NCBI GenBank assembly: GCA_963853835.1
Contig: OY970820.1
Coordinates: forward strand, 80,472,909 to 80,536,908
Origin: Calendula officinalis
Lineage: Eukaryota; Streptophyta; Magnoliopsida; Asterales; Asteraceae
DNA: 64,000 nucleotides
Reading direction: 5' to 3'
The position numbers and the translations under genes are program-made. The notes under the pieces are model-generated. The model ran no database searches, had not been told where the DNA came from, and saw only the letters and a list, made by a program, of their open reading frames with translations. Of this stretch, positions 1 to 8,791 are shown in pieces; the stretch's first letter is position 1, and each line of letters begins with the position of its first letter.

Positions 1-1
1 A

Positions 2-766
2 CAGTTGTTTTTCAACTCGTTGAGCTAATCTGCACACATCAGAAAACGACCAATATTGTTGTAACATTACTATGTCTGATATTTCGGATCGGATTGCCCC
101 CAAAAATCGTGCTATAACCTGTTCATCATCTTCTTCGATGCCACATCGCATACGTAAACGTTCAAATTCTACGATGAAATCTTCAACTGATAGTTGATTT
201 TGTTTTAGATTGTGGTAATCTAAAAACGAGTCTTGTTTGTGGTTTACCGGAAGAAATTTGGATTGCATTAGCCTTTTCATCTTGTCCCACGTTTCGACCT
301 TACGTTTCCCTTGTCGATAACGTTGATTCTGCACGTGTTCCCACCACAAAGAAGCATATTTACGTAAACGTATGGCAACAATTTTTACCTTTAGGTCTTC
401 GGGTATGCGTTGTAGGTCGAATATGCGCTCGACGGTTTGAAGCCAATCAATAAAATCGTCGGGTTGCATTCTTCCTTCGAACTCCGGAATTTGTGGTCGA
501 ATTCCAAGGGCTCGTAGCGGATCAGGGGGTGGCGGTGATGGACGGCGACGGTATTGCCGTCCAAAAACGTTGTGGCCATCACCGTTGTAATCGGCGACAG
601 ACTCGGTGGCGGAATCGTCGTGGTCAAACTGGTTGAGTTCAAGCTCACGAATCCGTTGTTGCAGGCGTTCGATCTCAGCAACATCTAGTGGGTCACGCTG
701 TTCAAAACCGTTGCCTCCGGCGGCGAATCTACGGTGGTGACGACGATCTTCCTCACGTCCCGACAT
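2..766 (-). CDS. Gag polyprotein of Reina-like Ty3/gypsy element (partial)
   Basis: Open from an ATG at 766 to the window edge, about 255 residues without a stop. It encodes the capsid region of a retrotransposon Gag, which would assemble the cytoplasmic virus-like particle. After a charged N-terminal stretch and a proline-rich segment comes the classic retrotrans_gag block: IPEFEGRMQPDDFIDWLQTV, then YASLWWEHV, then a WDKMKRLMQSKFLP segment and SVEDFIVEFERLRMRC. These signatures are typical of plant chromovirus Gag. The ATG was chosen because it sits 21 bases inside the primer-binding site and begins the uninterrupted frame. The zinc knuckle and pol must lie left of the window. No lesion is visible in the part present. 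Confidence 0.85.
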   Translation of the reverse strand, partial: MSGREEDRRHHRRFAAGGNGFEQRDPLDVAEIERLQQRIRELELNQFDHDDSATESVADYNGDGHNVFGRQYRRRPSPPPPDPLRALGIRPQIPEFEGRMQPDDFIDWLQTVERIFDLQRIPEDLKVKIVAIRLRKYASLWWEHVQNQRYRQGKRKVETWDKMKRLMQSKFLPVNHKQDSFLDYHNLKQNQLSVEDFIVEFERLRMRCGIEEDDEQVIARFLGAIRSEISDIVMLQQYWSFSDVCRLAQRVEKQL

Positions 767-786
767 GCTTGAGAAAAAAAAACCGT

Positions 787-798
787 GCTCTGATACCA
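787..798 (-). other. Primer-binding site (initiator tRNA-Met)
   Basis: The minus strand reads TGGTATCAGAGC, the standard complement of the 3' end of plant initiator tRNA-Met. It lies three bases inside the LTR end and sets the element's orientation as minus. Confidence 0.85.
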
Positions 799-801
799 CT
801 T

Positions 802-1139
802 GATACGGATTCGTATTAGTGGAAGCTAAACCCTAGCTTGAGGGTGTGTTCGGCCAACCGAAATCACAAAACAAGAACAATTACGTTCAAGAAGAACAAA
901 CTTCTTATTCAATAATACTTTTTTGCTCCAACCAATCGATTACACCAATATAAATAATAGCTTGAAAAAAGATAAATCCTAAACTAACTATGATAAGGAA
1001 ACAAGTAAGATAAGTCCTAATAATAATAATAATAATAACTAAAACTAATAGATAAACATGAAAATTGGTTGGATGCTTTTGAGAGTTCGGTAGACCCATT
1101 TAGCCACTTTTTGGTGATCCGGGTCGAGATGTTGTAACA
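802..1139 (-). repeat. 5' LTR of Reina-like gypsy element
   Basis: On the minus strand the LTR starts TGTTACAACATC and ends CGTATCA, next to the primer-binding site. It includes a short TAA run near 1019-1039. The second LTR is not in the window, so the boundaries rest on the terminal TG/CA, the primer-binding site and the resumption of Sirevirus A gag sequence at 1140. Confidence 0.7.
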
Positions 1140-1165
1140 TGGGTCAGGTCTTCAAGTAGGATTAG

Positions 1166-2893
1166 ATCCGTATCAGGCTTGGTGTTAGCTCTTCTAATAC
1201 TGACCCAAGATCCGGTCTGTGCTATAGGTGTGGAAAGCCTGGACATATTGCTGCAAATTGTCATACCAAGTCTTCTGAGACTGACCAAAATGATAAGATT
1301 GCATACCGAGCAAAAAGGTATAGAGACAAATATGTCAAGCTGAAGAATTGGAGCAAGGGAAAGAGGGCAGAAGGGAATGGAGCACCTCATCAAGCACTTT
1401 ACTCAGAAGCCTGGATGGATGAAGAGTTAAGTGATGATGAAGAAGAGATTGAGAATAAAGCATTTATGGCTTTCACTGAAGATGATTTGAAGAGCTCCTT
1501 TGAAAAGGACATCAAAGAGGCTGAGAGGATGAGTGTTCATACTGATTGGGATTCCACTCAGTTGTACAAGGTAAGTTCCTTTCAAACTTATTCAGTGAAT
1601 GAAAAAACCAAGATTTTTGAGTATATGCTTGTTGATCTTAAAACTTCTATACAAAAAGAAAAAGCTTTAAAATTAACAATTAAGGAACTTGAAAGGGTAA
1701 ATAATGAAAACTTGGATAAATTAGCAAAATATAAAGATTTAGAACTAAACTTTTCAGATTTAAAAGACATTAACCAAAGATCAGCTGATAAAGCTCATTT
1801 ACACAAACTTGAAAAAGAGAAATTTGAAAAACAGTGTAAATCTTGGGGAAATGCTTCAATAAAATTAAATAAATGTTTAAATGAACAATTTCCAGAAAAT
1901 GTGAGGGCTGCGCTTGGTGTTGATCCTAAATTTAAAAACAGGAACAATTTTGCTGATTTATTTGAAGAGTTTTCTACTATGAACCCTATTAATTTTGTAA
2001 AAGCTAAAACTTTATGTGAAGTTGGATGTCAAACTGAGTCAGATGATGAGGAAAATGAAATTTTAGAAAAACCTATTGGTCCTTCCATCTGCTCAAAGTG
2101 CTATACTGAGCTACAAGAACTCAGTATTGAATTTCAAATAACAGAAATTTCTGATACTGAGCTACCAATAGTTCAGTATGACACTTCTGCTGTTCCACAT
2201 TTTGAATTATTATTTAATACAACAACTTTTGAATTATATAATGATAATAAGACAACTTCTATCTCACATGTTTCATCAAATACAGAAGTTGCAGGAACAG
2301 AAACATCATATACTGAGAAATCTAAAGAACCTGTTAAAGTTGTTTCTACAAAACATGATAAACAAAAACCAACTTTAACTAGATCCTTAGCTGGCAGAGA
2401 CAAGAAGTCTACCACAAATAATATTAGAAAGACTTCTCTGCCAAATAAAAAGAAGCAACCAGATCCTCCATCTCCTAAACCAGTTAAAAACAATGTTAAT
2501 ATACCTTTCAAAAATGACAAAATTAACATTTTAAAAACACTTGGTGATCAGGTCAAATCTTTAAGTAAACAATTTGCAAAACTTGTTCATACTGATCTAC
2601 CAAAAGTGCAACATTTTTCTAAAATACCTTATGAAAATATGTTTCGAAATAGACCTAGAAAATGTTATAGATGTCATCATACTGGTCATAAGGGAGATGA
2701 ATGCTGGACTGATCTCTCAAGTCCTAGGTACTCAGTACCAAAGAAAAGGAGAGAAACTAAGTCAGTATCACTAAAGAAAACTTCTAAAGTTACCCCCGAA
2801 GTGATACTGACCTCTCCACCTAAAGAGATCAAGTCAAATTATGTTTATCCCACCAAAGGTCCCATTCAAAAATGGGTTCCTAAAAAGAACTAA
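1166..2893 (+). CDS. Gag of Sirevirus A (N-terminus missing)
   Basis: The frame is open from just after a TAG at 1163-1165 to the TAA at 2891-2893, 575 residues; the true start was cut off by the Reina-like insertion. The product would be the nucleocapsid part of Gag. A first zinc knuckle, CYRCGKPGHIAANC, lies at residues 19-32 (1220-1261), and a second, CYRCHHTGHKGDEC, at residues 500-513. Between them is a long Lys/Glu/Leu-rich segment predicted by eye to be coiled coil, then a Ser/Lys/Pro-rich tail. Two knuckles separated by a coiled coil are typical of Sirevirus Gag. It ends with WVPKKN and a stop, as does the Gag of Sirevirus B at 39600. An ATG at 1415 is internal and unlikely to be a real start. 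Confidence 0.8.
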   Translation: MRIRLGVSSSNTDPRSGLCYRCGKPGHIAANCHTKSSETDQNDKIAYRAKRYRDKYVKLKNWSKGKRAEGNGAPHQALYSEAWMDEELSDDEEEIENKAFMAFTEDDLKSSFEKDIKEAERMSVHTDWDSTQLYKVSSFQTYSVNEKTKIFEYMLVDLKTSIQKEKALKLTIKELERVNNENLDKLAKYKDLELNFSDLKDINQRSADKAHLHKLEKEKFEKQCKSWGNASIKLNKCLNEQFPENVRAALGVDPKFKNRNNFADLFEEFSTMNPINFVKAKTLCEVGCQTESDDEENEILEKPIGPSICSKCYTELQELSIEFQITEISDTELPIVQYDTSAVPHFELLFNTTTFELYNDNKTTSISHVSSNTEVAGTETSYTEKSKEPVKVVSTKHDKQKPTLTRSLAGRDKKSTTNNIRKTSLPNKKKQPDPPSPKPVKNNVNIPFKNDKINILKTLGDQVKSLSKQFAKLVHTDLPKVQHFSKIPYENMFRNRPRKCYRCHHTGHKGDECWTDLSSPRYSVPKKRRETKSVSLKKTSKVTPEVILTSPPKEIKSNYVYPTKGPIQKWVPKKN

Positions 2894-2901
2894 CTCTTAT
2901 T

Positions 2902-3627
2902 TTGTGTCTTGTGCAGGGTGACAGAAAATGGTATTTAGATAGTGGCTGCTCAAGACACATGACAGGCAGTATGGAGTACCTTCTCAATTATACTCCAGAG
3001 AAGGGTCCTTCTGTTAAGTTTGGAGATGACTCGGTGGGAAAAACAAGAGGTTATGGTGTGATCAAGGCAGGCAACATAACTTTTAAAAGAGTTGCCTATG
3101 TAGAGGGTCTTAAACACAATCTGCTCAGTATCAGTCAGATGTGTGATGATGACAATGAAGCTCGATTCAGGAAGGTTGCAGGCATCATCTACAATGATAA
3201 AGGGCAGCCTGTACTCATTGCTAGAAGAGAAAAGGATGTATATGTGGTCAACCTATCTGAAATAGACCCAACTATTCGAGTATGCCTGCTTTCTAAAGTC
3301 AAGCCAGAATTGCATTGGCTATGGCACAAGAAACTCTCTCACATCAACTTTAGAAATATCAACGAGCTCAGTATGAAGAAACTGGTGAGAGGGCTGCCCA
3401 CTATTACTTATTCAAAAGATAAGTTATGCTCCGCATGTGAAATGGGCAAGCAGAAGAAGAGTTCATTCAAGTCCAAAGTCAATCATTCCATCAATGAACC
3501 TCTTACTATGATACATATGGATCTTTTTGGCCCCATTAGCACACCATCTTTGGCCAAAAAGATTTATAATCTAGTCTTAGTTGATGAATTCTCAAGATAC
3601 ACTTGGGTCATCTTCCTAAAGACTTAA
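2902..3627 (+). pseudogene. Pol of Sirevirus A: protease, GAG-pre-integrase, start of integrase
   Basis: First part of a pol reading frame that holds one frame from about 2884 to 5883. The protease motif WYLDSGCSRHMTG has its catalytic D-S-G at 2938-2946. The pre-integrase HHCC finger follows (HWLWHKKLSH, then CSACEMGKQ). The first integrase aspartate is in HMDLFGP (codon 3520-3522). The segment ends at an in-frame TAA (3625-3627), after which the same frame continues, so this is a nonsense mutation and not a gene boundary. The frame is -1 relative to gag, and the first codon shown, TTG, is not a true start: pol is normally made as a fusion with Gag. Confidence 0.85.
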
Positions 3628-4422
3628 TCAGATGCAACAACAGAAATCATTGCCTTTATAGAAAGAGAGGAACTTCAAAAAGGCAACAAGGTCAAGCAAC
3701 TTAGAAGTGACCATGGTACTGAGTTTAAGAACTCAGTATTAGCTGATTTCTGTGAAGAAAAAGGAATCATTCAAAACTTCTCTGCAGCCTATACACCACA
3801 ACAAAATGGTGTTGTAGAAAGAAAGAACAGAACACTAATTGAAGCTGCAAGAACTTTATTATGCCATGCTGGACTGGCACTGAGTTTCTGGGCTGAAGCT
3901 GTAAACTGTGCAAACTTCACTCAGAATAGAGCAACTATAGTCCAAAGACATCTGAAGACTCCATATGAGTTATACAATGGCAAGATTCCTAATGTGGAAT
4001 ATTTCCACATCTTTGGGAGTAAATGCTTTGTACTTAGTACAAAACAAAATCTCAGTAAATTTGCTCCTAAAGCAAATGAAGGTGTGTTCATGGGCTACTC
4101 TCCACACTCTAAAGCTTTCAGAGTTTATATCATCTCAACCAAGATGATTGTAGAATCCATTCATGTCACATTCGATGAAGATCAGAATGAGCATTCTACC
4201 TCAGCAAGTGAAGACATAAGTGGCATAGATATTCTATGCAATCCAGAGCACTCCATTGCTGAACAGCCTAAGTTTCATCCACACTTTATTCCTAATAAAT
4301 TTAATGAAACTGATCAAGTTCAAACTCAGTATCACTCAAATGCGACTAATAATGAGGTTCCCATTACAGAGGACCTCCATACTGAGTTTCCAACTAATGA
4401 TTTGAACCATTCTATCTATTAA
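3628..4422 (+). pseudogene. Pol of Sirevirus A: integrase core and C-terminal part
   Basis: Continuation of pol in the same frame after the TAA at 3625-3627. It carries the second catalytic aspartate in LRSDHGTEF (codon 3709-3711) and the glutamate in NGVVERKN (codon 3817-3819), so with the aspartate at 3520 the DDE triad is intact. The copia integrase C-terminal signature follows (FHIFGSKCFVL, MGYSPHSKAFRVY). A second in-frame stop, TAA at 4420-4422, lies in the variable linker before reverse transcriptase. Normal role: strand transfer of the cDNA into the host chromosome. Confidence 0.85.
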
Positions 4423-5883
4423 GAAGGTGAAACATCCAACACTTCACAAGAATCCACATCAACTCTGCAAAATGAAGATGAACAGCAACCTGCACTGTCT
4501 AATACTGATCAGAATTCCACTCAGTATCAGGCAGACAACACACCAAATCAACAAGATATTGTTGATCCTATTTCAAATGCTCCCTTAGGAAATAATTTTA
4601 GGGAACACAGAGACCATCCACACTCAAACATTATTGGTCCTATTGAAGAAGGTGTCCAAACAAGAAGAAAATTAGAATTTCCAACCCAAGCAACTGCAAA
4701 TTTTTGTTTCTTCTCAAGTTTCTTATCTACCATTGAACCAAAGAAAGCTGATGAAGCTTTATTAGATGAAGATTGGGTAGAGGCTATGCAAGAAGAGCTC
4801 ACAGAGTTTGAGAGAAACAAAGTATGGAACTTAGTGCCACCTCCTTCTGGAAAAACTATTATTGGTACTAAGTGGGTGTTCAGAAACAAGATGGACAAGG
4901 ATGGTGTTGTCATCAGAAACAAAGCAAGGTTAGTTGCTCAAGGTTACAGGCAAGAAGAAGGCATTGACTATGATGAAACTTTTGCACCAGTTGCAAGAAT
5001 TGAAGCTATTAGGTTGTATCTTGCATATGCAGCTTTTAAGAATTTCAAAGTTTATCAGATGGATGTCAAAAGTGCTTTTCTAAATGGAAAACTACAAGAA
5101 GAAGTTTATGTTAAACAACCTCCAGGTTTTGTTGATCCCAAATTTCCTAATTATGTTTTCAAGCTTGATAAAGCTCTATATGGGCTCAAACAAGCTCCAA
5201 GAGCCTGGTATGACACACTGTCTGAGTACCTTATTGAAAATAAATTTACAAGAGGTAAAATTGATAAAACATTATTTTCAAAAAGGAAAGGTTCTGACAT
5301 CTTACTCATTCAGATATATGTAGATGATATTATCTTTGGTTCCACTGACAAGTCAATGTGTGACTGGTTTGCTAAGATAATGTCAACTCAGTATCAGATG
5401 AGTATGATGGGAGAACTTACTTACTTTCTTGGTTTACAAGTTGAACAAAAGCCTGATGGCACTTTTATAAATCAAAGTAAGTATGTGCATGACATGTTAA
5501 AGAAATACAAATTTGAAAATTTATCTTCCATGCACACTCCTATGGGTACTCAGGATAAGATAAGTAAGGATGAAACTGGTAAACCAGTATGTCAATCCAC
5601 ATACCGAGGTATGATTGGTTCCATACTTTACTTAACTGCTAGTAGGCCTGATATCATGTTTGCCACATGTTTGTGTGCTCGATATCAGGCTGATCCTAAA
5701 GAATCACACATGAAAGCAGTTAAGCGTATCTTTAGATATCTTACAGGTACTCCTAACCTGGGTCTTTGGTATCCCAAAGACTCAAACTTTGACCTTGAAG
5801 GGTACACAGATGCAGATTTTGCAGGTTGTGGATTGGACAGAAAGAGCACAAGTGGAGGATGTCAATTCCTAGGTGAAGACTAG
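4423..5883 (+). pseudogene. Pol of Sirevirus A: linker, reverse transcriptase, start of RNase H
   Basis: The same frame continues from the TAA at 4420-4422. After a variable linker comes the RVT_2 reverse transcriptase: WNLVPPPSGK, GTKWVFRNK, NKARLVAQGY, DETFAPVAR, MDVKSAFLNG, LYGLKQAPRAWY. The catalytic YVDD is intact at 5317-5328. The downstream markers SMMGELTYFLGLQV and YTDADFAG lead into RNase H. The frame ends at TAG 5881-5883 because of a one-base loss just upstream; the following sequence resumes RNase H in another frame. An ATG at 4786 is internal. Confidence 0.88.
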
Positions 5884-6257
5884 TTGGCTGGTCATCCAAG
5901 AAACAAAATTCGGTAGCAACTTCCACAGCAGAAGCAGAATATGTTGCTGCAGGAAGTTGGTGTGCTCAATTATTATGGATGCAGTACCAACTCTTAGACT
6001 ATGGGTTCAACTTTCATAAGACTCCCATTCATTGTGATAACAAGAGTGCTATTGCTATCACAGAGAACCCAGTCTATCACTCCAAAACCAAGCACATTGA
6101 TATCAGACACCACTTTATTCGAGATAATGTGGAAAAAGGTAAGGTTGAAGTAGATTATGTACCAACAGATGAACAATTGGCCGATGTATTTACTAAACCT
6201 CTTCCTGAGGAAAGGTTTATGTATTTACTAGGGCAATTAGGTATGTTGAATCCTTAA
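5884..6257 (+). pseudogene. Pol of Sirevirus A: RNase H remainder
   Basis: After the frame change near 5880 the rest of RNase H is read in the third frame. It shows SSKKQNSVATSTAEAEYVA (catalytic Glu in the AEAEY block), then IHCDNKSAIAI, HIDIRHHFIRD and LADVFTKPLP, the standard C-terminus of copia pol. It ends at TAA 6255-6257. The reading lesion lies only a few bases before 5881, so the polyprotein cannot be read straight through. Confidence 0.85.
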
Positions 6258-6718
6258 TCTCTCTTAAATTTTCTTTATAACTGAGCGCTCAGTATCACTC
6301 CTGTTGATACTGACCACTCAGTATCACTAGTCTGTTATCATCAAAATTTAAATTTTTTATTTTTTTTATTAATTTCAAGAGTAAATTAATTGTTTTTATA
6401 TTTTTAAAATTTGTTTTAAAATTAATTTTTTTTACTCAGTATTGGGGTATTACGGCGCTCAAACCGAGCTTAATCCTTATACTGCTCAAACGGTAACCTT
6501 TCTTAATAAGAAAATTACCGTTGGCAGAGGATAAGGCAGTCAAATCAGCCGTTTTTACTTCCCAATACCTTACTTAGCTTTCAAATCTCCTATAAATAAC
6601 CGTTTACTTTTACTTCAAATTTTTTAACTGTTATTTCTTTCTTTCTTTTTCAATTCTCTCTGCGATTAACGATTTCATTTTCTATTAGCAAGCAAACTTT
6701 CTCAAATCAAAATTACAG
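6258..6718 (+). promoter_or_regulatory. Pol to post-pol spacer with internal TATA box
   Basis: 461 non-coding bases between pol and the post-pol gene. CTATAAATA sits at 6590-6598, 121 bases before the ATG at 6719, followed by a CT-rich leader that looks like a plant 5' UTR. Upstream are several ATACTGA/TCAGTAT words (near 6282-6325 and 6434). The matching spacer of Sirevirus B (35844-36319) has nearly the same length and the same TATA word. I infer that the post-pol gene has its own promoter. Confidence 0.6.
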
Positions 6719-8102
6719 ATGGCGAATTACACTTTTATTGCTCCAGACGTTGAATCGGAAATCCAATTCCGAAATAATGAAGTACCCAGGTTTGCGAGGA
6801 ACAACATCACAGCAAATTTCACTATTCCTCAAGCCTGGGTATGCCAAGAATTCACGAACATCGTGACTTTTATGAAGCATTGCCCAATTGCTCGTGCACT
6901 GACATTATCTCCTCGAGCAATTTACCCAGAAATGTTATGCGAGTTTTGGTACTCTGCCACACTCGATTCTCCAGATATGATTGCTGGATGGGTAATTAGG
7001 GATCAAAGAAGAGCTTTTGTCTCTACTGCAATTATTCGTGAAACACTGAGGCTTCCAGCACAAGCTCAGTATGACCCATTTGTTGATCGATCAGAGGCAC
7101 GCTCAGTACTGCCATTTTTGGGTCGAAGAGGAACAACAGGAATCATCAAAAGAAACGAATTTGGTCCTATGTGGGGTATTCTCATTACAACAATAATTCG
7201 GTGTATGACCCACAAGACGGGAGCTTTGGACCAAATAAACGAATTCGGGATGCAAATAGTACATGCTCTGTACTATGGAAGAAATATTGATTATGCTCGG
7301 CTAATTTTCAATGAATTAGCTACTCTGGTTCGGGCAAACACAAGGGAATGCAATGTCCCTTTCTGCAGATTTCTATCACTCATCTTTCAACACTCAATGC
7401 CCACACACATTTATGATGAATTTCACAGTCCAAGAGTTGATCTTCCTCCTCTTAGTGAGAAGATTTTCTTTTACAGACCAAGAGAAGGAGAGCCTCTTCT
7501 AAGTCCTCCTATGTGGGCCATTGTTCAAGAACACATTGATGATGCAGAAGACATGTCTGATACTGAGTCAGACAATGATGATGATGATGATGATAATAAT
7601 GATAATAGTGGTAATGGAGCACAGGCCGGTCCAGACATTGAGATGCAGGATGTTCCACAAGTCCAAGAACCAACTCAACAACATATCTCTCCACCTGCAC
7701 AAGATCCTGATGCTCCTCATATTGAAACAACTTTTGATACTGAGTCCTCAGAAGACACACCACTGGTCCTCCAAAGAAGAAGAAGACATCTCTCCCCTGT
7801 TATTATGGGAAACTTATCATCTGAGGAGGTGCAGCCTGCAAATGTTCCATCATTAACTGCATCTCTTCAAGCCCAAAGCCTAGCTGCAGCCACCGCTGAC
7901 CTTCCAGGTCCAGAACTAGCTCCAACTGCTCAACCAATTGAGGAACCTCATGTTCCTCTTGATGTGGAGATTCAATATGAGCAAACTACACTGGAAGGTG
8001 CTCAGCAAGTCGGTATTGAAGATGTTGGTGCTGCACATCAACAAACACATGATCCTGCACCGACCTCTACAGATGCTAGAAGGGAATCTGACAGAGTCTC
8101 AG
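6719..8102 (+). CDS. Sirevirus A post-pol ('env-like') gene, exon 1
   Basis: 461 codons from ATG 6719 to a predicted splice donor at 8102/8103; unspliced, the frame runs four more codons to TAA 8114-8116. The N-terminal half is a globular domain with ALTLSPRAIYPEMLCEFWYS, VIRDQRRAFVSTAIIRETL, GILITTIIRCM, RNIDYARLIFNELATLV and FCRFLSLIFQHSMP. The C-terminal half is acidic and low-complexity (an Asp/Asn run near residues 280-295) with an RRRRH cluster. I see no signal peptide and no hydrophobic segment of about 20 residues, so the usual 'envelope-like' label is doubtful. Sirevirus B carries a decayed relative (35843 leftwards). Function unknown. The start is the first ATG after the TATA box and leader. 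Confidence 0.75.
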
Positions 8103-8791
8103 GTATGAATTTCTAAAAAGCCCTTAAACTTATATATATATATTTCATTCCCAAATAGAGACTAAGTATTGGCCAGGTACCAACTCAATACTGACCAAAG
8201 TCTCAAACGATCTTTCAAATATATATCCTTTTATGGCCAACATAGCTAGCCCACTGCTGCTATGCAAAATTCATATACTGAGCACACAAAATTGATCATT
8301 GTCAGTCTACAGTTGTCTCAACATTTAAAGAGACAATGGTGGTTGATGTCATACTGACACCCACTGGTGCTGCTTGAATAATGTCCAACTTATTTTTGAG
8401 TTGGGTAGCATTATTCAAGAAATGATCACAAACCCTTAAGCCACAAAATCCAAATATTTCCCATGGGGTTTAGCCACATTTCTGTTATCACTCTCATACC
8501 GAGTGATAAACATTGAAAATATCAAGAAGCACATCCCAGGCTTCGAATTCCCAAACCCAAACCTTGTAGTAAATGTGACTTATCCTATACTGAGCTACTT
8601 AAATTTTCACACTCACTTTTACTAAAATCTTCTTACACATGCTATGCACAAGTCCACAATATTTCATCATAAACCAGATGAAATACAGACTTCACAAACT
8701 CTGTTTATATGATTGTAGAATTAAACAACACCACAATTCTATTTGATAAACCTTTCTTTCTAACCAGTTTTATATTTTTTTGTTTCTTTAG
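8103..8791 (+). other. Predicted GT-AG intron (phase 1) of the post-pol gene
   Basis: Donor CAG|GTATG at 8100-8107 and acceptor TTTGTTTCTTTAG ending at 8791. The 689 bases are AT-rich with stops in all plus frames. Removing them joins the first base of a codon (8102) to 8792-8793 and lands in the open frame of the next exon. The close alternative acceptor TGTGCAG at 8804 would break the frame. Confidence 0.65.

Larger units (their letters stand above)
1..1139 (-). mobile_element. Ty3/gypsy element, Reina-like, 5' part only
   Basis: The minus strand reads LTR (1139-802), primer-binding site (798-787), then gag from 766 leftwards off the window. The LTR of about 338 bp is short, which fits the Reina branch of chromoviruses; clade assignment is tentative because pol is outside the window. 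The right edge at 1139 abuts the gag gene of Sirevirus A, so this element appears to have inserted there. The expected 5-bp target copy would be tgggt at 1140-1144; its partner lies off the window. Confidence 0.8.

Noticed and set aside
391..1393. Minus-strand frames at 391-684, 905-1099 and 1100-1393
   Set aside because: They are other-frame shadows or LTR sequence; the real minus-strand frame here is gag at 2-766.
2178..2774. Small frames overlapping Sirevirus A gag
   Set aside because: They lie out of frame within the well-supported Gag with two zinc knuckles.
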